Positions 15,151-22,719 of a stretch of 42,166 nucleotides of DNA are shown piece by piece. How positions within the stretch are numbered: the stretch's first letter is position 1; every line of letters begins with the position of its first letter. The position numbers were made by a program, and so were the translations under genes. The notes under the pieces were generated by a model. It saw only the letters and a list, made by a program, of their open reading frames with translations, ran no database searches and was not told where the DNA came from. The DNA comes from Mycobacterium scrofulaceum (GTDB taxonomy: Bacteria; Actinomycetota; Actinomycetes; Mycobacteriales; Mycobacteriaceae): contig NZ_MVIJ01000046.1 in assembly GCF_002086735.1 (NCBI RefSeq), forward strand, positions 1 through 42,166, in the 5' to 3' direction.

Positions 15151-16566
15151 TCAGTTCAGATCATCGCGGGCTATGAGCCGGCGCGCCGCCTCGGTGATCG
15201 AGCCGGACAGGGACGGATAGATCGCAAGCGTCTGCGCTAGATCGTCAACGGTGATTCGGCTTTGAACAGCCATCGCGATCGGCAGTATCAATTCCGAAGC
15301 GATCGGCGCGACGACTACGCCACCAATTACCACGCCGCTGTCCTGCCGGCAAAATAGCTTTACGAAGCCCTGACGCAGCTCCGACATTTTCGCCCGAGCG
15401 TTGGTTTTCAACGGCAGCATGATGATGCGGGCCCGAATAGAACCATCATCGATCGCGGCCTGCGAGATGCCGACCGTCGCGACCTCGGGGTGGGTGAACA
15501 CCGTCGCGGCGACGGTGCGCAACCGGAGCGGACTAACCGCTTCACCGAGCGCGTGATACATCGCGATCCGGCCCTGCATCGCGGCAACCGAGGCTAACGG
15601 CAGTACATCCGTGCAGTCCCCCGCAGCGTAAATGCCCGCGACCGAGGTCCGCGACACCCGGTCGACAGCAATACGGTTGCCGGGCCCGGTTTCGATGCCC
15701 ACGCGCTCTAAACCCAGCCTGCCGGTGTTGGGCACCGACCCAAGTGTCATCAATGCGTGGCTGCCCTCAACGGCGCGGCCGTCGGTCATCGTCACCCGCA
15801 CCCCGTCGTCGGTGCGCCTTACGTTCTGCGCGCGAGCGTTCTTGATCAGTTTGACGCCGCGCCGGGCGAATGATTCCTCGAGCACCTGCGCGGCGTCGGC
15901 GTCCTCGTACGGCAACACCCGCTCGCGGCTGGCCACCAGTGTCACCGTTACACCGAGTTCGGTGTAGGCGTTGGCGAACTCGATGCCGGTAGCCCCGCAA
16001 CCCACCACGATGAGGTGGTCGGGCAACGAGTCCAGGTCGTAGAGCTGGCGCCAGGTCAGGATGCGCTCGCCGTCGGGGGCCGCCGACGGCAGGATCCGCG
16101 GGCTCGCGCCGGTGGCGATCAACACCACATCGGCATCGCGGATCGTGGTGCTGCCGTCGCGCTGGGTCACCTTGACGCGGTGACGCGCCAGACCGGGAGC
16201 CGCGTCGACCAGCTCGCCGCGCCCCGCGAGCAACTCGACGCCCACGCTCAGCAGCTGGGCGGTGATGTCCGCCGATTGCTCGGTAGCGAGCGTCTTGATC
16301 CGTTGATGGATTTCTGCCAAGCGGATCTCGGCGTCGTCGACGTGGATGTCGAAACCCAGGTGGGTTGCCCGTCGCAGTTCGGTGCGCAGCCCTGTGGAGG
16401 CGATAAAGGTCTTCGATGGCACGCAGTCGCAGAGCACCGCGGCGCCCCCGACCCCGTCGGGATCGACGATGGTCACGCGGGCTACGGCCGGACCTTGTGC
16501 AGCCGCAGCCAATGCCGCCTCATACCCGGCCGGGCCGCCACCGAGGATCAGAATGCGGGTCACCAC
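15151..16566 (-). CDS. lpdA: LpdA-like NAD(P)H quinone reductase (flavin disulfide reductase fold)
   Basis: 471 aa from GTG 16566. Very like mycobacterial LpdA (Rv3303c), an NAD(P)H:quinone reductase of the disulfide reductase fold: ILGGGPAGYEAALAAA, DCVPSKTFIASTGLRTEL, GASPRILPSA, ILTWRQLYDL, GIYAAGDCTD, LPLKTNARAKMSEL and a YPSLSGSITEAARRL end. The canonical CxxxxC disulfide is absent; the site reads GAAVLCDCVPSK, i.e. CxC, so lipoamide dehydrogenase activity is not expected. The protein stops about 20 residues earlier than Rv3303c as I recall it. Likely role: reduce quinones or metal-quinone redox partners under stress. It sits 33 bases after DUF5709 in a leftward operon. Confidence 0.88.
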   Translation of the reverse strand: MVTRILILGGGPAGYEAALAAAAQGPAVARVTIVDPDGVGGAAVLCDCVPSKTFIASTGLRTELRRATHLGFDIHVDDAEIRLAEIHQRIKTLATEQSADITAQLLSVGVELLAGRGELVDAAPGLARHRVKVTQRDGSTTIRDADVVLIATGASPRILPSAAPDGERILTWRQLYDLDSLPDHLIVVGCGATGIEFANAYTELGVTVTLVASRERVLPYEDADAAQVLEESFARRGVKLIKNARAQNVRRTDDGVRVTMTDGRAVEGSHALMTLGSVPNTGRLGLERVGIETGPGNRIAVDRVSRTSVAGIYAAGDCTDVLPLASVAAMQGRIAMYHALGEAVSPLRLRTVAATVFTHPEVATVGISQAAIDDGSIRARIIMLPLKTNARAKMSELRQGFVKLFCRQDSGVVIGGVVVAPIASELILPIAMAVQSRITVDDLAQTLAIYPSLSGSITEAARRLIARDDLN

Positions 16567-16599
16567 AGCTGGAATTTCACCGGGTGGCCGGACGACAGG

Positions 16600-17055
16600 T
16601 CATCGAAGACGCCATCCCTCGCCGTCGCCGGCGTCTTCGTCGACGACGATGTGCATCGCGGCTTCCTCAGCCGAGGCAGCGCCGCCGTCAATGCCGACGT
16701 CGTGGGCTAGGTACTCCGCACCCGGGTCCGTCGCATCGAAGGCGAAGGCGACGAGCCGACCTGCCCGCATGTCGCCAACCTGATTGTCGATTGGTTCACC
16801 ATCGCTGTCGGCGCTGTCGCCGATTCCGTCGCCATCCCACTGATCGGTCACGTCGGGCACCTCACGGGCGAGCCGGCGTGACAGACTTTCATGAGTCCGC
16901 GCTTCCCTCGTGGTGAGACCCCACGCCCGCAGTTCACGCGGGCGTTCCGGGGGAGAGTAGCCCTCGTCGAGGTCGATGCCAGTCTGTTCTGAGTCCAGGC
17001 TTTCTTCTGGTTCAAGCAAATGCGCCTGCACGTCGTCGAATTCGGATATCTCCAT
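16600..17055 (-). CDS. DUF5709 family acidic protein
   Basis: 151 aa, strongly acidic. Recognisable segments are DLDEGYSPPERPRELRAWG, then T..EARTHESLSRRLAREVPD, and a C-terminal AEEAAMHIVVDED. These match the actinobacterial DUF5709 family, whose function is unknown. No membrane segment or catalytic motif is visible. It lies between the DUF326 copper protein and the LpdA-like quinone reductase in a stress-type operon. ATG 17055. Confidence 0.8.
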   Translation of the reverse strand: MEISEFDDVQAHLLEPEESLDSEQTGIDLDEGYSPPERPRELRAWGLTTREARTHESLSRRLAREVPDVTDQWDGDGIGDSADSDGEPIDNQVGDMRAGRLVAFAFDATDPGAEYLAHDVGIDGGAASAEEAAMHIVVDEDAGDGEGWRLR

Positions 17056-17163
17056 CAGCGCGGGCTCCGTCCCTTATCCCCAAGGTCGCATTCGCACAGC
17101 GAAGTTCGGCAAGAGATTGACATCATGCGGCCTCGGACAGTCGACGCACACTCGGCGGTGGTC

Positions 17164-17574
17164 TCATCCGAGCGCCTCAACAAGATCGCGGCAGGCGCGT
17201 TCACAGCGACGGCATACCTCGGCGCACACGCGGCAATGCTCGTGCTTCGGCGCATGCTTGTCGCACTCGTCCGCGCTTGTCTTACAGGCGGTGGCGCACG
17301 TTTGGAGCACCGTCCTGGTCAAGTTGGCGTCGTAGTCCGTGTGCCGGGATAGGACGCGACCGGTTGTCGCGCAGACATCCGAGCAGTCAAGGCACGTACG
17401 GATGCATTTGGTCAAGTGATAGATGTCCTCTTCACTGAGGCAGGCGTCTGCACACGCTGTGCAAGCCTGGTCGCATTCGAAACAGGCGTCGATACATGCG
17501 ACCAGCTTGGCGATGTCGATCCGGCCGAGATCTCGTGGATAGGTCTCCAGCATTCTCTTGGCGGCGCTCACCAT
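17164..17574 (-). CDS. Four-helix copper-binding protein (DUF326, Csp-like)
   Basis: 136 aa with 18 cysteines arranged as repeated CxxxC / CxxC steps along predicted helices (ACIDACFECDQACTACADAC and two further clusters), plus several histidines near EHCRVCAEVC. This is the layout of DUF326/Csp copper-storage four-helix bundles, in which thiolates line the core and hold many Cu(I) ions. No signal peptide is seen, so it should act in the cytosol, buffering copper or possibly other thiol-reactive species. AGGAGG lies only two bases from ATG 17574 and five from GTG 17571, so the true start may be the GTG. It is the first gene of the operon behind operator E. Confidence 0.85.
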   Translation of the reverse strand: MVSAAKRMLETYPRDLGRIDIAKLVACIDACFECDQACTACADACLSEEDIYHLTKCIRTCLDCSDVCATTGRVLSRHTDYDANLTRTVLQTCATACKTSADECDKHAPKHEHCRVCAEVCRRCERACRDLVEALG

Positions 17575-17704
17575 GTCCTCCTGGCTCCGGGCGGTGGTTG
17601 TCTCTTCGGTGCGGCCTTCCCCTGTCCAAGGCACCGCGGGTATGCGAGCCCGTCGCTGTGCCTCTTACACAACAGAACACGGCTGTGTCGGGGTAGACGT
17701 TAAG

Positions 17705-17762
17705 AGCATCGCGCGAAGGGGGGTGAACTGTCGTCGCCCACCTTCGTCATTCACCCGGGTGA
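17705..17762 (-). promoter_or_regulatory. Composite operator/promoter E (DUF326 operon)
   Basis: In leftward reading: TCACCCGGGTGAAT (17762-17749), 9 bp, GGGCGACGACAGTTCACCC (17739-17721), 10 bp, GATGCT (17710-17705). It lies 146 bases before the DUF326 start. Together with operator F it forms a mirror-image pair in the divergent region. Confidence 0.8.
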
Positions 17763-17842
17763 TAGTTGGAGGTGTGGATGGCGTCCCCGACGTGGGGCCA
17801 CGACCATGACCGCCAACTTGATGTCGTAGGTGGCGCAGGCGC

Positions 17843-17900
17843 TCACCCGGATGAATTAACTCCGCGGATGATGACCACTCACCCCGCGGCGTTGGATGCT
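17843..17900 (+). promoter_or_regulatory. Composite operator/promoter F (small ORF and sigma factor)
   Basis: TCACCCGGATGAAT (17843-17856), 9 bp, GGATGATGACCACTCACCC (17866-17884), 10 bp, GATGCT (17895-17900). Predicted start near 17907, about 20 bases before a GTG with an AGGAGG ribosome site. Its palindrome lies 80 bases from that of operator E, which faces the other way. Confidence 0.78.
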
Positions 17901-17927
17901 GGCACCAGATCGGTAACAGGAGGCGCT

Positions 17928-18188
17928 GTGGAGACGACGAGATACCTCACCTGCGGCCATGCCCGCATCGGGCGGGGATCGGCCCTGAAAGGAACGCGCT
18001 CGAACGCCGGTGCAACCAAGACGACGCCAGTTGCCGAAATCCGCGCCACACGCGACGTCACCGGTTCCTCGAGACGCTGGTGCGTCGAGCAGGGTTGCAC
18101 TCCCTTCTCGCACGTTCGCTGCCCGACTCGGGCAAGCGGTGGCCGAGCTCCACGCATGCCGATACTTTTCGCGACGGCAGGACCGTAG
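17928..18188 (+). CDS. 86-aa small protein preceding the sigma factor
   Basis: GTG 17928 is preceded by an ideal ribosome site (ACAGGAGGCGCT), about 20 bases after the predicted start of promoter F. The frame begins METTRYLTCGHARIG and ends one base before the sigma-factor GTG, so the two are probably translationally coupled. Composition is basic and polar with three or four cysteines and no recognisable domain or zinc-anti-sigma HxxxCxxC motif. It could be a leader frame that sets sigma-factor translation or a small regulator of it. Unknown family; reality rests on the ribosome site and position. Confidence 0.45.
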   Translation: METTRYLTCGHARIGRGSALKGTRSNAGATKTTPVAEIRATRDVTGSSRRWCVEQGCTPFSHVRCPTRASGGRAPRMPILFATAGP

Positions 18189-18189
18189 C

Positions 18190-18873
18190 GTGAGCCGCGT
18201 GAGCGCGGAATGCGCACAGAATCCGGATGTTCCGTTGAGCGTTCAATTTGAAAGCGCCGTCATCCCTCTCCTTCAGCCTCTGCTCCGGCAGGCTCTTCGG
18301 ATGACCTCCAACCGATTGGATGCGGAGGATCTGGTGCAGGAAACATTGCTCAACGCTTATGCCGGTCTCCAGGCGTTCGAACCTGGAACGAACCTCAGGG
18401 CATGGCTGCGCCGGATCATGACCAACACCCATATCAACAGCTATCGGAAGCAAAAGCGCCGTCCCGCACAACATCCGACTGGCGAGATCACCGATCGGCA
18501 GCTGATGGCCGGTACGCCACGCACGCACGGGGTCCTACGGTCGGCCGAAGACCAGGCGCTCGAACTGCTGCCAGATCCTTACCTCAAGGCGGCAATGATG
18601 ATCTTGCCCGAGCCGTTTCGCACCGTCGTGTATTTTGCCGACATCGCGGGATACTCCTACAAGGAGATCGCCGCCATGACGGACACCCGGCAGGGAACCG
18701 TCAGCTCGAGACTTAACCGCGGACGAAAGCAATTGCGCGAACTACTATTCGACTCGCCGGTCGACCGTGAGCGCAGGACGATCGACAACACCTCGATCAG
18801 ATCAATCCAACAGCTCGCAATGGTCAACGGCGCCGAAGCCAGTCGCGGTCATCCGGCAGGCGAGGGTTGCTGA
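18190..18873 (+). CDS. SigH-like ECF RNA polymerase sigma factor
   Basis: 227 aa from GTG 18190 (or GTG 18199). Region 2: LRQALRMT, then DAEDLVQETLLNAYAGL and NLRAWLRRIMTNTHINSYRKQKR. Region 4: LPEPFRTVVYFADIAGYSYKEIAAMTDTR, then GTVSSRLNRGRKQLRELL. The sequence follows mycobacterial SigH, the thiol-oxidative and heat stress sigma factor, but has a C-terminal tail of about 35 residues after region 4. No RshA-type zinc anti-sigma gene follows, unlike canonical sigH loci. It probably directs part of the redox response, and its own expression is placed under operator F. Control may instead rest on the upstream 86-aa frame or on transcription (inference). Confidence 0.88.
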   Translation: MSRVSAECAQNPDVPLSVQFESAVIPLLQPLLRQALRMTSNRLDAEDLVQETLLNAYAGLQAFEPGTNLRAWLRRIMTNTHINSYRKQKRRPAQHPTGEITDRQLMAGTPRTHGVLRSAEDQALELLPDPYLKAAMMILPEPFRTVVYFADIAGYSYKEIAAMTDTRQGTVSSRLNRGRKQLRELLFDSPVDRERRTIDNTSIRSIQQLAMVNGAEASRGHPAGEGC

Positions 18874-19018
18874 CGGCCTCGGGCAACGCCGAAGGTGAGA
18901 GGAACGCCGACGTTGCATATCCCCTACATGGCGCCATCTACGGGGCTGACAACCGCTCCGGCCCGAAAAGCTCCACACACGAGTTGTCGAAATCATGCCC
19001 GGGAGATCAGGTGACGTT

Positions 19019-19255
19019 ATGAACAAAGCGAGAGCCCGGCGCGCGGGTATGGTTTCCCCGTCGTCGCGTTGGAATGTCGGTCTGATGCTACCGGCACCGG
19101 AACATCTGGCGTTCTATGCCGGCGTAGGTGCGATGGCGGTGTTCGGGCTCATGGAATGGCCCGTGGTCGCCGCCCTGCTGGTGGGCCACACGCTTGTCAA
19201 CGCGCAGCACAACGAGGTTCTACAGTCACTCGGCGAGGCATTGGAAGAGGCCTAG
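19019..19255 (+). CDS. Small single-pass membrane protein, unknown function
   Basis: 78 aa from ATG 19019 (AGGTGA upstream; ATG 18995 possible). After a basic N-terminus comes LPAPEHLAFYAGVGAMAVFG and WPVVAALLVGHTLV, one long or two short membrane helices, then an acidic end LGEALEEA. Small proteins with this PEHL.FY.G..A..LFG.IEWP pattern are common in mycobacteria but have no assigned role. It lies 145 bases after the sigma factor and may be co-transcribed. Confidence 0.7.
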   Translation: MNKARARRAGMVSPSSRWNVGLMLPAPEHLAFYAGVGAMAVFGLMEWPVVAALLVGHTLVNAQHNEVLQSLGEALEEA

Positions 19256-19369
19256 CTGCAACGAAAATATCGCGGTCGCTTGGATCAAGACAGCGACCAC
19301 GATGGGATTGAACAATATATGAAGGCGAGCGCGATCGGAACGGGATTGAAAGCGGTTACCGCGCAGTGG

Positions 19370-20458
19370 TTACCGTTGAAGTGTCCGCGACCAGGACGCT
19401 GCGAACTTGGATACCCCGTCGCGTTCGAGCGCATCGAATACGTCCGGCAGATCGATACCGACCGAACTCAGCCGGTCGAACACTTCCTGTGCTTGCAACG
19501 CCTTGCCCGCCACGGTTTCACCGGCGATGACGCCGTGATCGGCCACCGCCTCCAGCGTCTCCTCAGGAATGGTGCTGACCGTGTTCGGCGCCACCAGTTC
19601 CGTGACGTACATGGTGTCGGGGTAGGCGGCGTTCTTGACACCGGTGGAGGCCCATAACGGCCGTTGCACGCGCGCGCCGGCGGCGCGCAACGCGGCATAG
19701 CGCGGATCGGCCTCGAAGACCTGCTGGTAACCCGCGTAGGCCAGTCGCGCGTTGGCGACGCCGGCCTGCCCACGCAGTCTGAGCGCCTCATCGGTGCCGA
19801 TCGCCTCCAGTCGCTTGTCGACTTCGGTGTCGACCCGAGACACGAAAAGAGATGCCACAGAGTGGATTTGTGATACGTCCAACTCGGCCTGCCGAGCGGC
19901 TTCGATACCTGCAAGATAGGCGTTCATCACCGATCGATGTCGCTGGACAGAAAAGATCAGCGTGACGTTGACCGATACACCTTTGGCCAACGCCGCGGTG
20001 ATCGCGGGCAGCCCGGCTGCGGTCGCTGGAATTTTGATGAAAACGTTGGGCCGGTCGACGACCTTCGCCAGCTCGACGGCCTGCATGACTGTCGCATCGG
20101 TATCGTGCGCCAGCGAGGGGTCAACTTCGATGGAGACTCTTCCGTCGACGCCGTCCGAGGCCTTCCACTGCGGGTGCAGCACATCGCAGGCCATCCGGAC
20201 GTCGTCGGTGATCGCCGTGCGGACCGCGGTATCGATAGCGGTACCGCGGCCCGTCAGCTCGGCGATCTGTCCATCGTAGGCGCGGCCGTTTGTAAGTGCC
20301 CGCTCAAAGGTGGACGGGTTAGTGGTCACGCCGACAACGCTTCTTGTGTCGATGAGCTCCCGCAGCTTGCCGGACTGTAACAGGTTGCGCGACAAGTCAT
20401 CCAGCCAGACCGACACCCCCGCCGCTGATAGGGCAGCCAAATTCGGGTTTTGAGTCAT
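19370..20458 (-). CDS. tal: Transaldolase
   Basis: 362 aa, full length. The pentose-phosphate transaldolase exchanges dihydroxyacetone units between sugar phosphates. Motifs: SVWLDDLSR, GVTTNPSTFERAL, the Schiff-base Lys in NVFIKIPAT near residue 142, NVTLIFS, FVSRVDTEVD and RPLWASTGVKN. As the last gene of the MsrB/MsrA operon it would support NADPH supply during oxidative stress. It is probably a second copy besides a housekeeping tkt-tal locus (inference). Its ATG overlaps the stop of a 51-aa frame (ATGA). Confidence 0.92.
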   Translation of the reverse strand: MTQNPNLAALSAAGVSVWLDDLSRNLLQSGKLRELIDTRSVVGVTTNPSTFERALTNGRAYDGQIAELTGRGTAIDTAVRTAITDDVRMACDVLHPQWKASDGVDGRVSIEVDPSLAHDTDATVMQAVELAKVVDRPNVFIKIPATAAGLPAITAALAKGVSVNVTLIFSVQRHRSVMNAYLAGIEAARQAELDVSQIHSVASLFVSRVDTEVDKRLEAIGTDEALRLRGQAGVANARLAYAGYQQVFEADPRYAALRAAGARVQRPLWASTGVKNAAYPDTMYVTELVAPNTVSTIPEETLEAVADHGVIAGETVAGKALQAQEVFDRLSSVGIDLPDVFDALERDGVSKFAASWSRTLQR

Positions 20459-20610
20459 CCCGTCACCACCGCTGCCCGGTCACCGGGTCGCGCTGAAACC
20501 CACGCCCCAGCACAAACCGTGCCATAGAGCACCAGTGGCGCGTATGCGCTCAACAGCACCCGCCAATCAGGTGGAGTTGCCGGATCCTTGTCTTGTGTTA
20601 TCGAGCCCAT
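20455..20610 (-). CDS. 51-aa membrane peptide between msrA and tal
   Basis: The frame starts MGSITQDKDPATPPDW, four bases after the msrA stop, and ends by overlapping the tal ATG (ATGA). The middle segment LLSAYAPLVLYGTVCAGAWV is a good membrane helix, and the end is polar. No family is recognised. The precise fit between two operon genes is the main support; the ribosome site is weak. It may be a small membrane stress peptide or simply a coupling frame for tal translation. Confidence 0.5.
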   Translation of the reverse strand: MGSITQDKDPATPPDWRVLLSAYAPLVLYGTVCAGAWVSARPGDRAAVVTG

Positions 20611-20614
20611 GTCG

Positions 20615-21175
20615 TTATTGAGCGGACCCGGTCTGTTCGGCCGTGCCTGCTCGCGGGTCGGCCGCACCGTCGCCGCGGCTGGGTAGCGCCCACTCGGGAC
20701 GGATGTAGTGGCAGGTGTAGCCGGACGGGTAGCGTTGCAGGTAGTTCTGGTGCTCGGGTTCGGCCTCCCAAAACTCGCCGGCCGGGTTGACCTCGGTGAC
20801 GACTGCGCCGGGCCAGCGGCCCGACCCTTCGACGTCGGCGATGGTCTGTGCGGCAATTTGCCTTTGCTCGTCGTCCAGATAGAAAATCGCTGACCGATAA
20901 TTGGTTCCGACATCGTTGCCTTGTCGGTTCTTTGTGGTCGGGTCGTGGATCTGGAAAAAGAATTCCAGCAGTGTCCGATAATCGGTCTCGTTTGGGTCGT
21001 ATGTGATTTCGAGCGCCTCGGCGTGGCCGGGGTGATTGCGGTAGGTGGGATGTGTGTTGCTGCCACCGGTATAGCCGACCCGCGTGGACACCACACCGGG
21101 CAGCTTGCGGAACAGGTCCTCCATGCCCCAGAAGCACCCACCGGCGAGAACGGCGATCTCGTTGTGGTCGTTCAT
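20615..21175 (-). CDS. msrA: Peptide methionine (S)-S-oxide reductase MsrA
   Basis: 186 aa. The catalytic GGCFWG motif lies near residue 13, followed by GVVSTRVGYTGG, YRNHPGHAEALEITYDP, FFFQIHDPTT..RQGND.G..YRS and the terminal EPEHQNYLQRYPSGYTCHYIRP. It reduces the S-epimer of oxidised methionine in proteins using thioredoxin. The C-terminal about 22 residues are an unconserved tail. Its ATG overlaps the msrB stop (ATGA), so both repair enzymes are made together. Confidence 0.95.
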   Translation of the reverse strand: MNDHNEIAVLAGGCFWGMEDLFRKLPGVVSTRVGYTGGSNTHPTYRNHPGHAEALEITYDPNETDYRTLLEFFFQIHDPTTKNRQGNDVGTNYRSAIFYLDDEQRQIAAQTIADVEGSGRWPGAVVTEVNPAGEFWEAEPEHQNYLQRYPSGYTCHYIRPEWALPSRGDGAADPRAGTAEQTGSAQ

Positions 21176-21654
21176 GACTTCTGCTCACCGACGCTCTGGT
21201 GTTGGTCCGACACATCGAACAAGGGCAGATACTGCCCGTAACCCTGGGCTTCCAGGTCATCGCGGTGAATGAATCGCAGCGACGCCGAGTTGATGCAGTA
21301 GCGCAACCCGCCGGCCTCCCTGGGGCCGTCCGGGAATACGTGGCCCAGATGGCTGTCGGCGTGGGCCGATCGCACCTCGACCCGATCCATGAAATGGCTG
21401 CGGTCACGCCTCTCAACAACGAAGTCCGCGTCGATGGGCCGGGTGAAACTGGGCCAGCCGCTTCCGCTATCGAACTTGCTGACAGAGGCGAAAAGCGGTT
21501 CGCCAGAGACAATGTCAACGTAGATGCCGGGTTCATGATTGTCGCAGTACTCTCCAGTGAACGGCGGCTCCGTTCCGCTCTCCTGGGTGACGCGGTATTG
21601 CTCGGGGGTTAACGCGTCGATCGCGGCAGGGTTCTTGCTGTATTGGTGTGACAC
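21172..21654 (-). CDS. msrB: Peptide methionine (R)-S-oxide reductase MsrB
   Basis: 160 aa from GTG 21654 (GGAGATCAG upstream). Motifs: LTPEQYRVTQESGTEPPF, SKFDSGSGWPSF, RS.HADSHLGHVFPDGP and the catalytic Cys in GLRYCINSASLRF near residue 130. The two CxxC zinc knuckles of many MsrB proteins are missing (IVSGEPLFAS at that place), so it belongs to the zinc-free type. It reduces the R-epimer of methionine sulfoxide, complementing MsrA encoded immediately downstream. Confidence 0.95.
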   Translation of the reverse strand: MSHQYSKNPAAIDALTPEQYRVTQESGTEPPFTGEYCDNHEPGIYVDIVSGEPLFASVSKFDSGSGWPSFTRPIDADFVVERRDRSHFMDRVEVRSAHADSHLGHVFPDGPREAGGLRYCINSASLRFIHRDDLEAQGYGQYLPLFDVSDQHQSVGEQKS

Positions 21655-21724
21655 CTGATCTCCTTCGTCCGCGCAACCGTTATGTGTGCTGCGCTTGGTG
21701 TTTCGAATTGTCCCGCGTCGTTGC

Positions 21725-22495
21725 TCAGTTGCGGCCGGCCATGATGCCGCCATCGACGTTGAGAATCGCGCCGGTGACCCAACTGGCCTCATCAGAGAGC
21801 AGGAACGTCACGGCGTTGGCCACGTCGGCCGGGGTGCCGACCCGTCCCAGTGGGTGAAGTGGCGCGAACGTGGCCAAGGTGGCGTCGATCTCGTCCTTCG
21901 GGATGAAACCCTCGTAGAGCGGGGTTTTGACGACGGCCGGCGCCACCGCGTTGACGCGGATCTTGTGCTCGGCGAGCTCGATGGCGAGGTTATGGGTGAG
22001 CGCATGCAGGCCGGCCTTCTGCATCGAGTACACCGACGACGGGGTCAGGCCGATCGCCTGATGTGCCCACATGCTGCCGATGTTGACGATGGAGCCGCCC
22101 TCGCTGCGGGCGATCATACCCTCAACGACCGTCTGCGTCAGGAAGAACAAGGCGTAGTTGAGCTCCATGTACGAGTCATAGGTAAGCGCGTCGTGCTCGA
22201 GAAACGGCTTGGGAATAAAGAATCCAGCCGCATTGACCAGGAGCGTCGCATCGCCGTGATGCTCGGAGACAGCACGCTGAACATCGTCGACAGCGCTGCG
22301 ATCGGTCAACTCGGCGGCGATGCCCCAGGCTTGACCACCCCCGTCGGTCAGTTCAGTCACGGTTTCATCAACACGGTCCTTCGACCGACCAACGATCACC
22401 GCGCTGCCGCCGTGACGCACGATGTCAACGGCGACTTGCCGGCCCATACCGGCGCTGCCCCCGACGACGATGACCTTCTTGGAATCGAAATGCAT
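21725..22495 (-). CDS. Short-chain dehydrogenase/reductase (SDR)
   Basis: 256 aa. Classical SDR: cofactor loop VVGGSAGMGRQVA near residue 10, LVNAAGF near 88, catalytic Tyr/Lys in SSVYSMQKAG near 155, and IRVNAVAPAVVKTPLY with a GAILNVDGG end. The Arg in VGRSKDR after the second strand suggests NADP preference. ATG 22495 follows AAAGG at a normal distance. First gene of the operon behind operator G, 70 bases before msrB. It probably detoxifies a carbonyl or quinone formed under stress; the substrate cannot be read from sequence. Confidence 0.9.
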   Translation of the reverse strand: MHFDSKKVIVVGGSAGMGRQVAVDIVRHGGSAVIVGRSKDRVDETVTELTDGGGQAWGIAAELTDRSAVDDVQRAVSEHHGDATLLVNAAGFFIPKPFLEHDALTYDSYMELNYALFFLTQTVVEGMIARSEGGSIVNIGSMWAHQAIGLTPSSVYSMQKAGLHALTHNLAIELAEHKIRVNAVAPAVVKTPLYEGFIPKDEIDATLATFAPLHPLGRVGTPADVANAVTFLLSDEASWVTGAILNVDGGIMAGRN

Positions 22496-22612
22496 AGTGA
22501 GACCTTTCTGCTGCTCGTTCGCGGCGACTCCTGCCGAGCCCTCGCCCGGCAAGAAGAGTTGTAGCCCTGGCGATTACACCGGGCGCTGTGCGTGTCGACC
22601 TGAACTGGTATC

Positions 22613-22669
22613 AATCTGCTGCCCGGCGGGGTGAGCTGTCATCACCCTGGCGTTGATTCACCCGGGTGA
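22613..22669 (-). promoter_or_regulatory. Composite operator/promoter G (SDR-msrB-msrA-tal operon)
   Basis: In leftward reading: TCACCCGGGTGAAT (22669-22656), 8 bp, GGGTGATGACAGCTCACCC (22647-22629, the best-conserved copy), 10 bp, CAGATT (22618-22613). It lies 133 bases before the SDR start. Confidence 0.82.
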
Positions 22670-22719
22670 GTTCTGCTGTGCCGCCATGGCCAACTGCTCA
22701 AACCCGATATTTGGCGGTA

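Noticed and set aside
16555..16595. Degenerate CACCCGGTGAAAT with a GGTGACC about 9 bp on, just before the LpdA-like start
   Set aside because: The second element overlaps the gene's own GTG and first codons and lacks the right arm and the -10-like hexamer; the resemblance is probably chance.
18010..18189. A longer sigma factor starting at 18010
   Set aside because: The extra residues are low-complexity and unlike SigH; GTG 18190 immediately precedes a normal sigma N-terminus and follows the end of the 86-aa frame.
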